Positions 43,901-56,920 of a DNA stretch of 64,000 nucleotides are shown here, in pieces. Within the stretch, counting starts at the first letter, position 1. Every line of letters begins with the position of its first letter. The translations under genes and the position numbers were made by a program. The stretch comes from Maylandia zebra. Its lineage: Eukaryota > Chordata > Actinopteri > Cichliformes > Cichlidae. The stretch covers positions 40,551,623 to 40,615,622 of the forward strand of contig NC_135172.1 of NCBI RefSeq assembly GCF_041146795.1, read 5' to 3'. The notes under the pieces were generated by a model that was not told the origin of the DNA, ran no database searches, and saw only the letters and a list, made by a program, of their open reading frames with translations.

Positions 43901-46707
43901 AGACCCCTGATCTGTGTTTATGTATGCTGTTGTGATATTCCTAGACATAAAAATGTTTCCTATGATGATTTTTTTTTATCCACTACTCATAAAACTTGGA
44001 CCTGGCCGATAAGTGTGGCAAGTATAAGTGTTTGTCCACTTCCAATCAATGCAATGTACTGCAATAATGTACGGCTCTCAGGAATTCCATTAATCTGAAT
44101 ATTTTGAGTGTTTCTGCATAAAATATTCAAATATTACAAATCTAGAAACAATCTGATCCAGATTTAACTTGAGCAAAAGAAAGGAACAGATAAAAAAAAA
44201 CCAGCCTGACTGTGATAACAACCGTACTTTGTTGTTGATTAGAATATTACAGAGTCACAAATTTATCTGTATTTTGCTGTTACACTGATATATGACGTAT
44301 GCAAACTGTAATATGACTCAGATGTAACTTTATTAATTTTTTTCTACTTTTATTACAATAAAGTAAAGTTGTTTTGCAAGACTTAAGAAGATAAATGTAA
44401 TTATGTTTTGTAATTTGTGTCTTTAAACATTTAATGTTGTAATTATATTACAACATTTCTTTCACAGACAAAAGATACAGTAGAGATGTGATAAACAAAA
44501 ACAGATTCATATTATTTCTGTAAAAAATCTAGTCATGCTTGGTCATTAAAAATGGCCAAGGCTGTTTATTGTTTAAAGGCTTTAGAGTATGAACTATAGC
44601 CTCCTCTGTGAAAAGCTGAAGTCCTTTTTGCATAAACACGAGAACATGAGCTGCGCAGCTCAGTTGCTATTACAGGCAGTTCACAGTTCCTGTTTATACT
44701 CACAGTATTTGGTGGTGAGATAAGTGGTTGGTTGGGCTCCGCCTCCTGTTCCTGGTCAGATGTCGGCAGAGCCTCGGAGCTCGTTTGCCTCTTCATCTCA
44801 CGTTTTACTTGTGCCGGACGTCTGTGTGGGGCACTCTGAGTTCTGGCGATCGGTTTCCTCCTTTGACTCCTGACATCCACGGTGAATAAACGGATCAGTG
44901 TTAATTATTTAAATGCCAATGAACACATTATACAATGTTTAAAATGCACAGACAAAGGATCCCAAATGGAATAAAAAAATCAAATCTATCTGACCCAAAC
45001 TGAATTTGTAATTGAATAGCTTGAGAGAGTCCTTCCTCCACACTGACATTGGGAGGAGCTGCGTCTGACCTCCACTGTGCCCCTTTGAAACTGACCTGTT
45101 GTCACGTGTGCTTTTGGATTCCTGAGGAATATGCTGGAGAGACGACTGGAGAGGGCTGTACTTGCTCAAGTCCTTAGGTGGAATATACGCTGGCTTGATG
45201 TGTCCTGTTTGGCTACAGGAATACCACTGTTTTAGTAACATGCAACAGAACTAATATGATGGACAAATCACACAAATCAACATACCTGTTAATATCTATC
45301 CGAGGTGCTTCAGGGCCTAGTGACTCTGTTATTTGGTTCAGAATTGAAGGCAGAGGGTGCAGCTTGTCAACTGTTTGCTGAGGGAGAAACAAGTAGCATG
45401 TTAACCTTCACTTATACACAAAGCATGAAATAAGTATATTTATATAGTGAATGGATACATAATTGCTTCTGGTAAACTTGAGAGAAAAACTACATCTATG
45501 ACCACACAACACAGCGATACACACCACACACACCACATTTTTTCTACAAGGCCTTTTAATCCCTTAACCTACCAGTGTTAGAATTAGGATTCTGTTTACA
45601 AATCTTTATATGGGATAAAGGGGTAGCTGTGAATCTCTTAAATCTGTGTAACTAGATAACAAAAATCAAACCCTATCTTTAATCAGAGCTCTGATCACAA
45701 GAATAAGATTATTTCCTTCTGTGTCTGTAGTTCACTATCAATAGTTTTACTTAGGTCACCTGACAGATTAAAAAAATGGGGGGGGGGGGGGGGGGGGGGT
45801 GTCAGAAAAATAAAAAATTATATCTTCTAATAATATCCAGCTATTTATGTCATTCTTGTGACTTTATCTGCAGTACCCCCATAGTCCACTTGGGGGCCAC
45901 AGCAAAAGCTTTTTGTCCTGTACAGCCTCCATCTTGTCAACACAATCTTAAAGGGTAGAATTAGTGCGTGAGTACACCATGTATAACTGAAGTGATCTAT
46001 ATGTGGGTGTCAGTCAGTCCAGCTTGTACAGAATGCTGCAGCTCTCCTTTTGACTCGTGTGAAGAACATATTACTCCGGTGCTTGCTTCCCTTCATTGGC
46101 TTCCAGTGTGTTTTAGAATTAAATTCAAAATCTTACTTTTGACTTATAAAGTGCTAAATGGCCAGGCACCGGACTATTTGTCTGACCTTTTGCAGCTTTA
46201 TACGCCCTCTAGAGCCCTTCGATCAAGTGATCACCTGCTCCTTACCTTACATAAGTCTAGGATGGTTCATAGAGGAGATCAGGCATTTGCGGTTTTGGCA
46301 CCGAAAATGTGGAATGATCTACCTCTCCACATTAGAAAGGCCCCAACTGTTACTCTTTTTAAATCGCATCTTAAAACATATTTTTTTACTCTGGCTTTCG
46401 AAACTGTATGAGAGTTACCAATTCTTTTATCCTAAAAAACTCCTTTGTCCCACACGCCATCAAACTGTTTAACTCCTCTCTGGAGGGGAGAGGGAGGGGA
46501 AACAGGAGGACAAAGGAGGGGGGAACAACTAAGCTGTAGTGCCTCTTCACCTCACTGTACAATACCTTGTGCAATACTTTTTGTAAATAGTCAACAGTGC
46601 AATAGACTCAATACTTGAAATGTGCAATTCACTTGTATTTTTATTTTTTATTCCTATTTATTCTATTTATCCCCTTTGTATATTTTATTTATATTTGTCT
46701 CTGTATT

Positions 46708-46768
<61 letters not shown>

Positions 46769-49700
46769 CAATTCTGTAACTGTAACTTCGGTCGTTGCTT
46801 TGCTTTTTGGAAGTCGAATTTCCCAGAGGAACCCACCCGAGGGATTAATAAAGTTCTATCTTATCTTATCTTATCTAATTTTCTTTTAATTTTCTTACCT
46901 GTTGTTGTTGTTAATGTCATTGTTTAATTGTTATTTTGTACAGCACTTTGGTCAACTCCCTGTTGTTATTAAATGTGCTTTATAAATAAATAAATAAATG
47001 AAATGAAATCTTCATATAAACTCTATAATTATAAGTATCCCCCTGATAGCTGCTTATAAATTGTCTTCCACTGTGGTTAAGCTAGCTAGTGGAGCCATGC
47101 AATACAAAAGTCACACAATTCCTTTAAAACTAACTACCAAACTGGACTAATGTTTGCCTGCCTACCTGGTCCTTCTGGTAGATGATGTCCACCAGCAGTC
47201 CATGGAGCACAGCCAAACGCAGAGGCAAATCCACATAGCCATCAAAGGATGTCATTGCAATCTCAGTGTCTCCACTCGACACTGTTTGTAGGAAGCCTCT
47301 CATTCCATCCCAGTGCTGCTCCAGGAATTCATTCATGAAGAGCATGTACTCCTCCTTTTCCCCGAACCTAAGTAAGAACAACAAATTTAATTTACTTTAG
47401 GTATTTATTTCAGGCCCTTTATTGTTATTGTACATGTGCAACAAAAAAATATCTTTATCCATATTCCCAGATTATGTCTTTCAGTGTGCCAAAACAAACA
47501 AACAAACAAAAGCAAACAATCTGCTCAGGAACAAATGCACAAACGTGACATAAACTACTGACAAGGTGAAGTTGGCCAGATTCTGGATGACTTTGGCTGT
47601 CAGTGTAAGGGTACGCAGGGTGTTTGGCTCCGGGTACGGTTGCGTCAGACCAAAAAGGGAAGGACTGAGGATAGCAGGACACAAGAAACGAAGGAAGAGG
47701 GAAGCAGAGATGAGCCGATGGCCAATCTCCGGTTTGCCCTGGTCTTCACACACCTCCACCCAGCTGGAGAAGATCCTGTTTAACTCTTCAGGAAAAGGCC
47801 TAGTGGAAAGAAGCATGTCAAGTATGAGATCTCTGAATGTGAGAGATGCCCAAATCATTTATTGTATGTTAAGCTGATTTCTCTCACCCATGGAGCTCAA
47901 TGATCTTCTGCACCACCTCCTCACAGGTTTCCCTCAAGTGCTTCTGGTTGCTTGACAGTTCAGCCGCAGGACATTTACGAGGGTCAACTTCACAGTTCTC
48001 AGTCGATGCATATAGACGGTTGATAAATTCTCCTGCATTGAAAAGAAAGCATAGAGTTCAGGAAAACCCAGTACGATTGAATACAAGCAGCCACCTTTAC
48101 GACTGATCTGCCCTACCTAGTGTGTCGATGAGGTACTTCTGACCAACCAGCTTCATATATTCATCTATAGCTTTAGTGGCCAGTGTGTTCTCTCTGAAGA
48201 TCATTGCTTCTTTTTCTCCAAGACGCTCCACCTCATCGTTGCCCAAATCAATGAGGAATTCCTAAGGAATAAAAACTTACTTCTGAATATGCTTCTGGTT
48301 GTATTTTTGATACATATTGTGAAAAAATAACGTTTGATTCATAAATTGCATTAAAAAATTTTTAAATTTAATCTCATTCTTTACCTTGGCCTTGCCGATG
48401 CTCTGGAGTACGTGGACCAGAGCTCCTGCCAGCTCTTCCTTCTCCTTCACATTCAGAAGTGGCTCCAAGTTTCTGCACATTTCTACGTAATCCACAGTCA
48501 CATACTCGGCAAACTCTTTATATTTCTCCATTGGCAGAACTTGCAAGTTCTGGAAACGGGCCTTGATGCGAAGTGAAGCCTGCGGCCCCAGAGCTTCTTT
48601 GTTCCCTGCTGAGCCTGACGCCTTATATGGAGTGATGGGGTACCACTTCTCCTGATAGGTCCTCCCTCGAATGTCAGCTAGAGGTATGGTCACGCTTCCC
48701 AGAGGGTGTAGACTGGAGTCGTCTCGGGAATGCCGCTTTTTCTTGGGGTCTTCTTCCCGGAAGAGGTGCAGGCTGATTTGGGAGATACAAGGCAGGTTGT
48801 CGAGCTCAAAGAATTCTCCCCAGAACAGTTGGCACCCTCCAGTCGCACCTCCACTGGCCCCCAGGCCTCCCGAAGATCCAGCGGAGCCATCTGCTGCCAG
48901 GCTGGAACGGTTTGGGAGCTTGCCAACAGCTCTGCTGGTCGTGCGGGCGAACAAGGTGCCATCCAGGTGTACCTCACAGTAATAACGCTTTTTGGGTGGC
49001 AGATCCTTGGCTTCATTAACCCACAGACTCAGCGAGTTCTCTGTGCGCTCGATGTTGTCCTGTGAATATAATGAATGTTATTAGTAGCACAACACAATTT
49101 GAATATTGCGTGACCGGTGGGACCGGCGGCTGAAAGCTCACCTTGTTGGGCTGTGCAGCTCGTCTCAGATCTTCAATCCAGCGGTCACGTTCAGCAGCCG
49201 AGGAGCAGCCGAAGCAGTGGGTGTTCTCAGAGTTTATCACCTATAGCACATTGAAACTAACAGTTAGTGGTACTGGAATACTTTACGGTACTCGTTAATG
49301 AATCTATGGGAGTGCCCTTTAAAGTCTACCTCAAAGCAGTACTTCTCCCCCAGAATGGAGCTGTGGACCGGTCTGATGACGGTGCTGGTGTCTGCACTCA
49401 GATCTAGCGTCCCCACTGGACTGACTGGAATTGACACAGACTCTCGGGATTCATAGAGCCTTAAAATTAAACACAGTGGAAGAATTCAGTCAAAAAAACG
49501 AGATGGAGATTTGTCAAAGGTACTCACAATGTACACTTTCACTACCTGCAGGTTGTTTTACCATCGACACATTACATTAACACTGTGGTTGTTTTTAAAA
49601 AGAACATCTTGCAAAGTTTTATTTGCAACATGTTTGAATTATTCTTTAGTGAGGTTTTATGTGTGTGTAGGTTCTCTCTCAACCAGGTCAACCAGGTCAT

Positions 49701-52700
49701 GCTGAACTCTTAAGTTTCCAAAACTTAAAGACGTCCAGTTGCTTTCTTTGCAAGCTTCTTGGACCTTTAGTGAGGTTTACTATGAAACTGATCGGTTAGT
49801 CTATTGTTGAAGAAGTGATTAAGAACACGATAGATGAATTATAGGCAGGGTTTTTTGAAGATAAGAGTTTGGCCTTAAATTATGAAAGACAATGAGAGAA
49901 GTTACTTTAGACCAAAGGTGGATATGGAGTGCAGTATATCTGCTTTGAGAAACACAGCAGTGCACTTTACCTGCGTCCTTTGTTAAGTCCCTGTTGGTTT
50001 AGCTGGGTGTTGCTATTCCTCTTGGCTTTGTTCTCAAGACGTCGCTTGATCAGTCCCTACGGGTGAAGAATGCAAACACAGTGCATTTGGGCAATTATGT
50101 GTTGTATCAACAGGAAAAGGAAAACTAGCGCAAAGATTGTCTCTGGCGCATACTGCACTCACCCTCACACCGCCATCTTGAGCCTTTGGTCGAGGACCAA
50201 GCTGGCCCCCATGGTCGGGGCTGCATTCTAGGGATTGGGATGAAAATGGAATTCTCTGTCAGTTTTTCATTAGTGTTGGCAGGACAAGTTGGCTTAACTA
50301 AATGAAATTATAGGCAGTACTCATTGTTTCCATTTAGAGTTTGTGGTCAGTACTTCTACGTATTTCTTCCTTTTTGTGAGTCAGTTGTTTCCAGGCGTCA
50401 AATCAAATGGTTGCCAGGCTAACTTTAGAGCAGATATTGTGTGCTGGTGAAGCAGGAATAGCACGAATATTAATACAATTAAAATTGGCTAAGTTCCATT
50501 ACGGTAAGTGACTTCCAGGTCATATGAGAGCACCTGGGGTTAAATAACCTGTGATTTTTTGCTTATATGAAAACAAAGCAGTAAAATAAGTAGTTATGCA
50601 CACCATCTTATGACTAATTTTCAAGCAGTTAGATGAGTGTTTTTTCACTCATCTAACACAAATAACTTCTACTGAAGACTCTCAAAAACATCAAGCAAAA
50701 AGTTTTAATATTTCCAGATGGGTTCAGATGAGCCATTTCAGGATGTGGTTTAAAGCTGTAATCCGATAGCTAGACCTATCTCAGTAAAGTTAACTAATTG
50801 CACATATGTCACTAAATAACACATAGTGTACTGCAGCTTTACATAGAACAAACGTAAATGTTCCCATTTTGATTTTTCCTGTTTTGTGTGAACATTTTAA
50901 CCTTTTAGTCAGAAAATTGATATCTCTAACTGGAGATCATGATATCCTCTTTTGCTTATTTATACTCAGCGATATTGATGTGTTTAATTACAAGATTACA
51001 CAGGTGTCCGATTTCCTTTTCGCTGCTTACCCAAATTCCCACCACAAACAATCCAGCGTTTAAATCCTATCATTTAGTCCAGAGGTGTGTGCAAAAGCCC
51101 TGTTACTTCAGTCTCTGTGTCTTTATCATTTCCTTTCTGTCGTCTTCAAAAGAGCCGATTGAGTCACCCAGCCAGTCGGTGCAGAATCGAACACCTCCAC
51201 AGTGCAGCACCTCCACTCTTCTAAGCAAAATATATAAACTGCATGGATGGAAGATACCGACTATATCATCTCGCTCTGTCTTTCTGCGAGTTTTCATTGG
51301 ACTGCTAAAACCCTGTCTTGATGCTATCTTCCCCAGAGGGAAAAAAAACACAGAGGAAGCGATCTTACAGACATTGCCACGAACAAACATTTAGCTATTT
51401 CCTCTGTGTCTTCTGCGGAAATAGTGCAATAGTCATCGCTGATGTCAGTAACAGTTAAGCTGGGGGGTGTTTGATGATTTTTCTTCATTGCATTTTAATC
51501 TGCACATCATTTTGTTTGCTTTGCATGTGTATACGGACCTGTGTCAATGTCTACAAGGTTCTGCATGCTGAGGTTGGACAAGCAGCTGCTGACACGGTTT
51601 CGAGTCCACATTGTTGGCTAAGACGGACACACAAAAACGGGCATTTTTTACTCTCCGTGGTTATGACAACATGATTTGAAATCAGTGTAAATAACATGCT
51701 GTTATCTGTGGGTACCTCTTCCTCTGGGGAAATGAGAATCTGCCCATCTTCCAGGCAACAGTTGCTGATGTCCCATAAGGGGACCTCCTGAGGCGGGACC
51801 CATTGCAGTCTTGAGAGTTCGCAGGGTCCGGCTGGTGTCGGCACAACCTCATTCAAACCTGCAATTCAAGTAAACGTTGCACAGACAAACACATTTTGAT
51901 ACTGATCAATCATGTAAGGTCAGTATACACATGTAATCACGTGCTAAATATGTGCTGATTTCTCTCACTTTGAAGAACTGACAGTAAATTGTTTATGATG
52001 TACAGATACTGTTTAACTGGAGGCGTATGCTGCCGGGCTGGTTTGTTTTTGATTTTTGGTAATGACACTAATCTCACACAGCGATTGGCCACTCCCATTT
52101 GAGGTGTTGCCTTGGCCACTGACGCTATTGGTCTCTCTTTTTTATTACACGCCATGAAGGCCTGCGCACATCCTGTGGGCTGTCGTTAGGTTTTTTGTGT
52201 CTTTTTTTTTTTTTACTCGATGTCAACATCCATTGTGCTTTTATGTCGTCTTAATGCTTACATTATCTTACTATCAAGTATATGCTGTTCTTGAAACGCC
52301 AGCAGAACATAAAGATAATATTGCATCACTAAAACATGCATAAAAGCCCAGGAGAGCAGAAGGTGGCAGGAAAGTAATGCTTGTTTTTAAAGCAATTATA
52401 TTTTCTTCTTGTTCTTTTTAATAATAAAATATGGTATCTTCTTCATGCAGCCATGCCTCATTTGGCTCACACCTGCATGATCTGTCTGTGTGTGTTGCAG
52501 ATGTTTCTCTCACTTCCTGTCAGCTGAGATGAAAGACGTCTAGAGAACTTCTGTATAGGTACAACTATTTGAATCTGTCCTGAGGTGGATTGAGGTTTCT
52601 GATGTCATTAGACAAATGTTCAGACATCATTTGTATTAGCTGTCTGAGGGCACTCCTTTTTAGTTTCTGCACAAGTACAGGAGTGCGTGCAAATCTGACT

Positions 52701-54528
52701 AGAGTTCATATTTTGTATCTGAACAGCAGGTAGGCTTCTGGTTGGATTTGCCTACCATTTTCATATAAGGGGCACAGAAACGTCTGTGTCACAACAACAC
52801 ATTATGTTGCTGTACATTTTTAGCCATGTACCTCTTAGTATGCATTTGTTTCTCAGCGCTGGGGAAGTTGGTTAGTGAATCTAGTTAAGTGTGGGTGCTG
52901 GTTTGCAGTTCTTCAGTTACTTTGAATTTCTGGGTCATTTCTCTGCTGTTTTGGCGGTTTTGGTCTCGCAATGATTCATGTCTGAAATGAGATAATGACG
53001 ATTGTCTGGGTTCTGCTTTTTAGAAGGAGAGAAATCTGTTACCTACAAGGAGAGAGCCCTTAAACATAGACTTGAAGGGCGCAGGGCTTAGATTTTAAGC
53101 TTGTCCAATGACTCCACACTTGCCTCACAGATTTACTACTACTACCACTACTGCTGCTACTACTAATGTTTTAATCTCGGCCTATACTTACTGTTTGTTT
53201 AGAAAATATTCCAACAGTTACAGACTTTCCTTTTGTCTTTGTACTGATCATTTTTTACTGTTTATTTGAGGATGTAAATGTTGCATCTACAAATCTTCTA
53301 AAAGAGCTTCCTTGAGGTTAGGGGACTTTAAATAGCCATCAATAGACATCAGATTTGTCACATTATCCGAGATCACACTATCGTTTAGCTTACTGGGTAA
53401 TGGCTCAAATATCTTTACAACATTTTGTTTAAATTGTTTGCTGATGTTTAAGATATTTTTGGAAGTGTCAAAGTCATTCACTGGTGTTTGGCTGTATTTA
53501 ACTCTTTCATCACTTTCATAACCTGTAACATTTCTGAGATCCACTCTTTTACTTGTGATTTATAAATGATTTATATTTATAATGTATTTTCACATAATGT
53601 AAGCCTATTTAAATTCTCAGCTTCTCTCTTTAATTATTTCTACATGTGTTTAATACTGAGCCAGATGCTAAAATAGTCTTAATAGTATCATTGCAGATGA
53701 AATTTCCAGATGCACTTTTGACAGAGGTCACCCATACCACTCATACTGCTGAGTGTTATTAAATGGTCCTACCTACTTAACAAGAAATCACAAATCGTGT
53801 GATCGCAAATAGGAAATAGGAAACATTTTCTGATATTTCACATAATATTTGGATTGAGTAATGACCTTAATGCGCAGGGCTTTGTGTGTACGCTGTACTT
53901 TTGTTGTAGTAGTCTTACCTGCAAGGGATGGCGTGCTGTTGCGGGGCTGTAGCTTTGGCTTCTTGAGCTTCTGGGACACACTCCGAAGATATTTTTTAAA
54001 AAGTGCCCCTCCACCCCCTTTCTGTGAGGGGTCACTGGAGGCAGCCCCCGAGGCTTCTGTGCCAGCAGAAGTGGCTGCAGCAGAGGATGAACCTGCGTGA
54101 GCCGAATTGGCAGTAGAGAGGGCTGCAAACAGCGACCCAGGAGGCTCGGACAGAGCCCTCCTGAAGGGGTTCTTTCTTGTTCCTCCGGAGGCTTTTTCAG
54201 GCTTGGCTGCATCGCTGCTTTTCCCATTGGATGAATTCTTTTCTCCGGGGTCCTCGCTCAAGGCCTTGCGCCAGTTTTGCATCTTGCTCCACTTGTTGCT
54301 AGAGGCCTTCTGAATTTTTTCCATGGTGGATGTGGAGGATGCCGGCGTTCCTTCTCCTTCTTCTTTCTGCTCATTGAGGGTTCCCTTGGAGCCAGTATGC
54401 CACTTGTATGTGTTGAGAGGGTCGCTGGTCTCAGATGTTTGTGGAGGCTCATTTTCCTTCTCAGGTGATCCCTGCTCCTTTGATGCTGGCTGAGCTGCAG
54501 GCTCTGGATCTTTCTCCTCAGTGCCCAT
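40912..54528 (-). CDS. rasal3: RASAL3, Ras GTPase-activating protein (SynGAP family)
   Basis: Eighteen minus-strand coding exons, all phases consistent: 54528-53919, 51858-51716, 50255-50163, 50056-49971, 49459-49330, 49240-49142, 49059-48385, 48261-48117, 48032-47888, 47799-47563, 47367-47166, 45377-45286, 45212-45096, 44869-44704, 43800-43669, 43579-43389, 42716-42632 and 41019-40912. They give 1151 residues (human about 1010). The N-terminus has YKWHTG and [11 protein letters not shown] blocks shared with RASAL3. The PH domain (about 283-388) has [20 protein letters not shown]2 is about 388-535 and RasGAP about 560-850. The latter has the arginine-finger motif [10 protein letters not shown] (R635) and FLRFLCPAI (744-752). 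A QRTQSxPxRRPA-like block and a C-terminal coiled coil (about 1025-1130) follow. RasGAPs speed GTP hydrolysis by Ras at the membrane; RASAL3 acts in blood cells. Exons 10 and 2 use the weaker donors gtcagt and gtaccc. Confidence 0.93.
42219..42444. mobile_element. hAT-like MITE (226 bp) in rasal3 intron
   Basis: Inverted ends caggggtgtcaaactccagg and its near-complement are flanked by a perfect 8-bp duplication CTCTAGAT (42211-42218, 42445-42452). A cleaner relative of the copy at 20966-21165. It lies in the last intron of rasal3. Confidence 0.75.
42828..43337. mobile_element. Mariner-like element remnant in rasal3 intron
   Basis: The left end gaggtgtgatcaaaac and the right end tttagtcacaccttg are imperfect inverted repeats with mariner-type wording. 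The inside has only broken frames. Confidence 0.45.
45778..45799 (+). repeat. Poly-G run (22 nt)
   Basis: An uninterrupted G run after an A run, in the intron between rasal3 exons 11 and 12. Its length is likely to be unreliable in assembly. Confidence 0.7.
46426..46876 (+). mobile_element. Second LINE 3' tail nested in the L2 element
   Basis: Starts with a remnant reading [13 protein letters not shown], then a 3' UTR with a microsatellite and a gggattaataaagttctatc end followed by tatct repeats. Rex1-like elements commonly end this way. It splits the L2 3' UTR. Confidence 0.6.
46711..46767 (+). repeat. (TG)n(TA)n microsatellite
   Basis: A run of tg dinucleotides changes into a run of ta dinucleotides, within the nested LINE tail. 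Confidence 0.8.
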
Positions 54529-54529
54529 T

Positions 54530-54832
54530 TCACACTTTTAGGGTGTAACTAAAATTCTCTCTGTTTTTTAAGGTCGCATCAAAAACCTTCACAAGAGAAT
54601 TCACCTGTCTCCCTCCTAATTTACCGCCGCTTTGGAGATTGCTGCGTGTGCAAAAGGAAGACAGCGTAGTCTGTATCTCCTCTAACTGTCTGTTTCTCAT
54701 TTCCTGTCTTGCAAAAACGTTGATCAACAACACGCGACTTAGCTGCTCTGCCTGTGGTTGCTGTGCTGCTGCACTACTCCCATCTCTCTGGGCTGTTGGC
54801 TTCCTCATGAAATGACACAGAGAAGTTCAGTG
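54530..54832 (-). other. 5' region of rasal3, possible upstream ORF
   Basis: A 92-codon open frame (54808-54530) ends just before the rasal3 ATG. It has no recognisable domain and may be chance or a leader ORF. No TATA or CpG-rich promoter is evident. Confidence 0.25.
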
Positions 54833-54839
54833 TTTTCAT

Positions 54840-56600
54840 TTAATACTTCCTGTCATCCGTTCTTCCTGTTCTGTCAAAAAAAATAAAACAAATCTGCATT
54901 CAATTTGTGTGAAACTCAAAGAAATGTCCACAGATGTTATAATAAAATGTGTGTTTTAGGTTGTCCACCTTGACCTCAAAGGAAGCCTACTTGTCAGATT
55001 CAGTCTGTCACATTATGAGCAAGGGAAATGTGGTTTTGCATGTTACAAAGTAGTAGAAATCCATCGTGAGACAATATTAGGCAAGATGTGTAATATGAAG
55101 ATATTTAATGAATCTAATAAATCACCAGTCCCTATACAGTTAATAAGATTCATTTTCTTGGTAACTTGAATGAAATAAACCACCAAGGACAACATCTTTT
55201 TTGTCAAATATACGTGAAAAATATTGTATGGAAGACTCTGGACCCAGTCTTACTTTTTTAGTAAGACCACTAAACTGATATCTGTGAGAAATAAACATAA
55301 GTATCCATGTGGTATCAGCTACCTGAGAGTTTACAAGCTGTTGACAGTTAAGAGTCAGTTTCCTGTCAAAGCTACAGGAAACTGACTATAAAAACCACTT
55401 CCTGCTCTCATGCTGCTCTTTTCTCGTACACACCTGCAGGGTATTTCTGTGTACCAGTGGGGTGAACTGCCAGCAATATAGTCAGATGTTGTCTTTCTAA
55501 TTGTGGGAAGTAATGGTGGAGTACAGCAGGACCTTTAGATTTTTCATTGGGAACATTCCTCTAGTTCACTTCTCCAGTTCTTTAAGCTATAAAATACCTG
55601 GGAAGTGGTTTTATAGGAATCACATTCACACAGTAACATTAATACAGTATCAACATGCTTATATCTGTGTTTCTATAATAATAATAATGGATTGGATTTA
55701 TATAGCGCTTTTCAAGGCACCCAAAGTGCTTTACAATGCCACTATTCATTCACTCTCGCATTCACACACTGGTGGAGGCAAGCTACGGTTGTAGCCACAG
55801 CTGTCCTATAAAGAGCTGAGTGTGTGAAAACACTGAAAGTTACATTTTTGTCTTGTTTCGTCCAGGCCCTCTAGTGGCCGGGGGCATTTGGTATTGAAAA
55901 TATGCTTTGACTGTATGCGGTTAAATTTGAAACGTAATCAATGAAAACTGACTGCCTCAGCATAAAAAAAAATAATTAAAATTAAATGTAAAATTTAAAA
56001 GAAAAACTGTAACTGAAGTTTGAGAGTGTTTATAATGTGTGTGCTGTCTTTTAGAACTATAATCAACCTTTAACCTGACACTAGTTTAAAAGTAAAAGGG
56101 GTCCATTTAATTTTTAGCCTTTATTTAAAAGGCTATTTACATTATGTGATAAGAGGCAGTAATCTCAGGTTTATCACTGTGCAGTTGCAAGAATACTTTT
56201 TTTTATTAACATTTGAACAACAAGGGCACTGATCTGGACTCAGTGACAACAGAGAGTCTCAGTCAAGGTTGCTCTGTATACGTTAACACCGTTCTTGGCC
56301 ATAAAAACCCTGAAAACCACGAATACTGATCACAACAGGATTTGAAGTTAAACATTAACAGTAAAATTAATCTTTGCTGGTGCTGAAGTATTCTTAAAGC
56401 ACAACAAAAGAAGTATTTCACAAAGCAGCATGTCTGTACAACTCAAAATGTTGGCAAAAATGATGAGTGCTGCAGGAAGTGCTTGTTCTGTTTACAACTC
56501 GAGCCAAAAACAGCTATAACATTTGCAAATAATAAAGATAAACGGGTAAATGTGTAAATACTGTATACTTAAGTATACAATAAGTTATTAATATTTAAGA
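54840..56600. other. Intergenic DNA 5' of rasal3
   Basis: AT-rich with no gene seen. About 55680-55815 is a repeat fragment (ttatatagcgcttttcaa, then cacactggtggaggcaa and gtagccacagctgtcct) related in wording to the reverse of SINE tails such as that at 12.25 kb. Confidence 0.4.
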
Positions 56601-56920
56601 TGAATTTACAGTCACAAAATCAGAAAGTATTTAGATTCATCTGTGGAAGTCACAGTGTTTGTCTTCATCTGGTGGTCGATTGATTTACTGCAGAACAGTT
56701 TACCTTTTACCTTAACAAGAAACATGTGGTACAGACAGCAGCGGTTTTTGATATGGACATTGGCCAGCGCTGCGTCGTGGTGGGTCGCATCATGGGCATC
56801 GGCAAAAAAAAGTTGCTCGCACCCATGCTGCCCGACATCATGCCAGCACATTTTGGGGATTGCATGGGCACCGATCGGAGCGGGGCGGCCGGGGGTTCTC
56901 TGGCTGGCTGAACAGGTGTT

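Larger units (their letters stand above)
46005..47005 (+). mobile_element. L2-type LINE 3' fragment with nested insertion
   Basis: Frames read VQLVQNAA, then [30 protein letters not shown] and [13 protein letters not shown] with [12 protein letters not shown], the C-terminal part of an L2 reverse transcriptase. The 3' UTR resumes at about 46880 and ends gtgctttataaataaataaa. A separate LINE tail occupies about 46426-46876. It sits in rasal3 intron 11, opposite to the gene. Confidence 0.75.

Noticed and set aside
53287..53544. 85-residue minus-strand ORF in rasal3 intron 1
   Set aside because: Fair composition but no splice sites in phase with rasal3 and no recognisable family.
56612..56911. 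G+C-rich ORFs on both strands beside the inverted-repeat element
   Set aside because: No domain and no neighbouring exon; possibly a retroposed fragment but nothing supports a gene.
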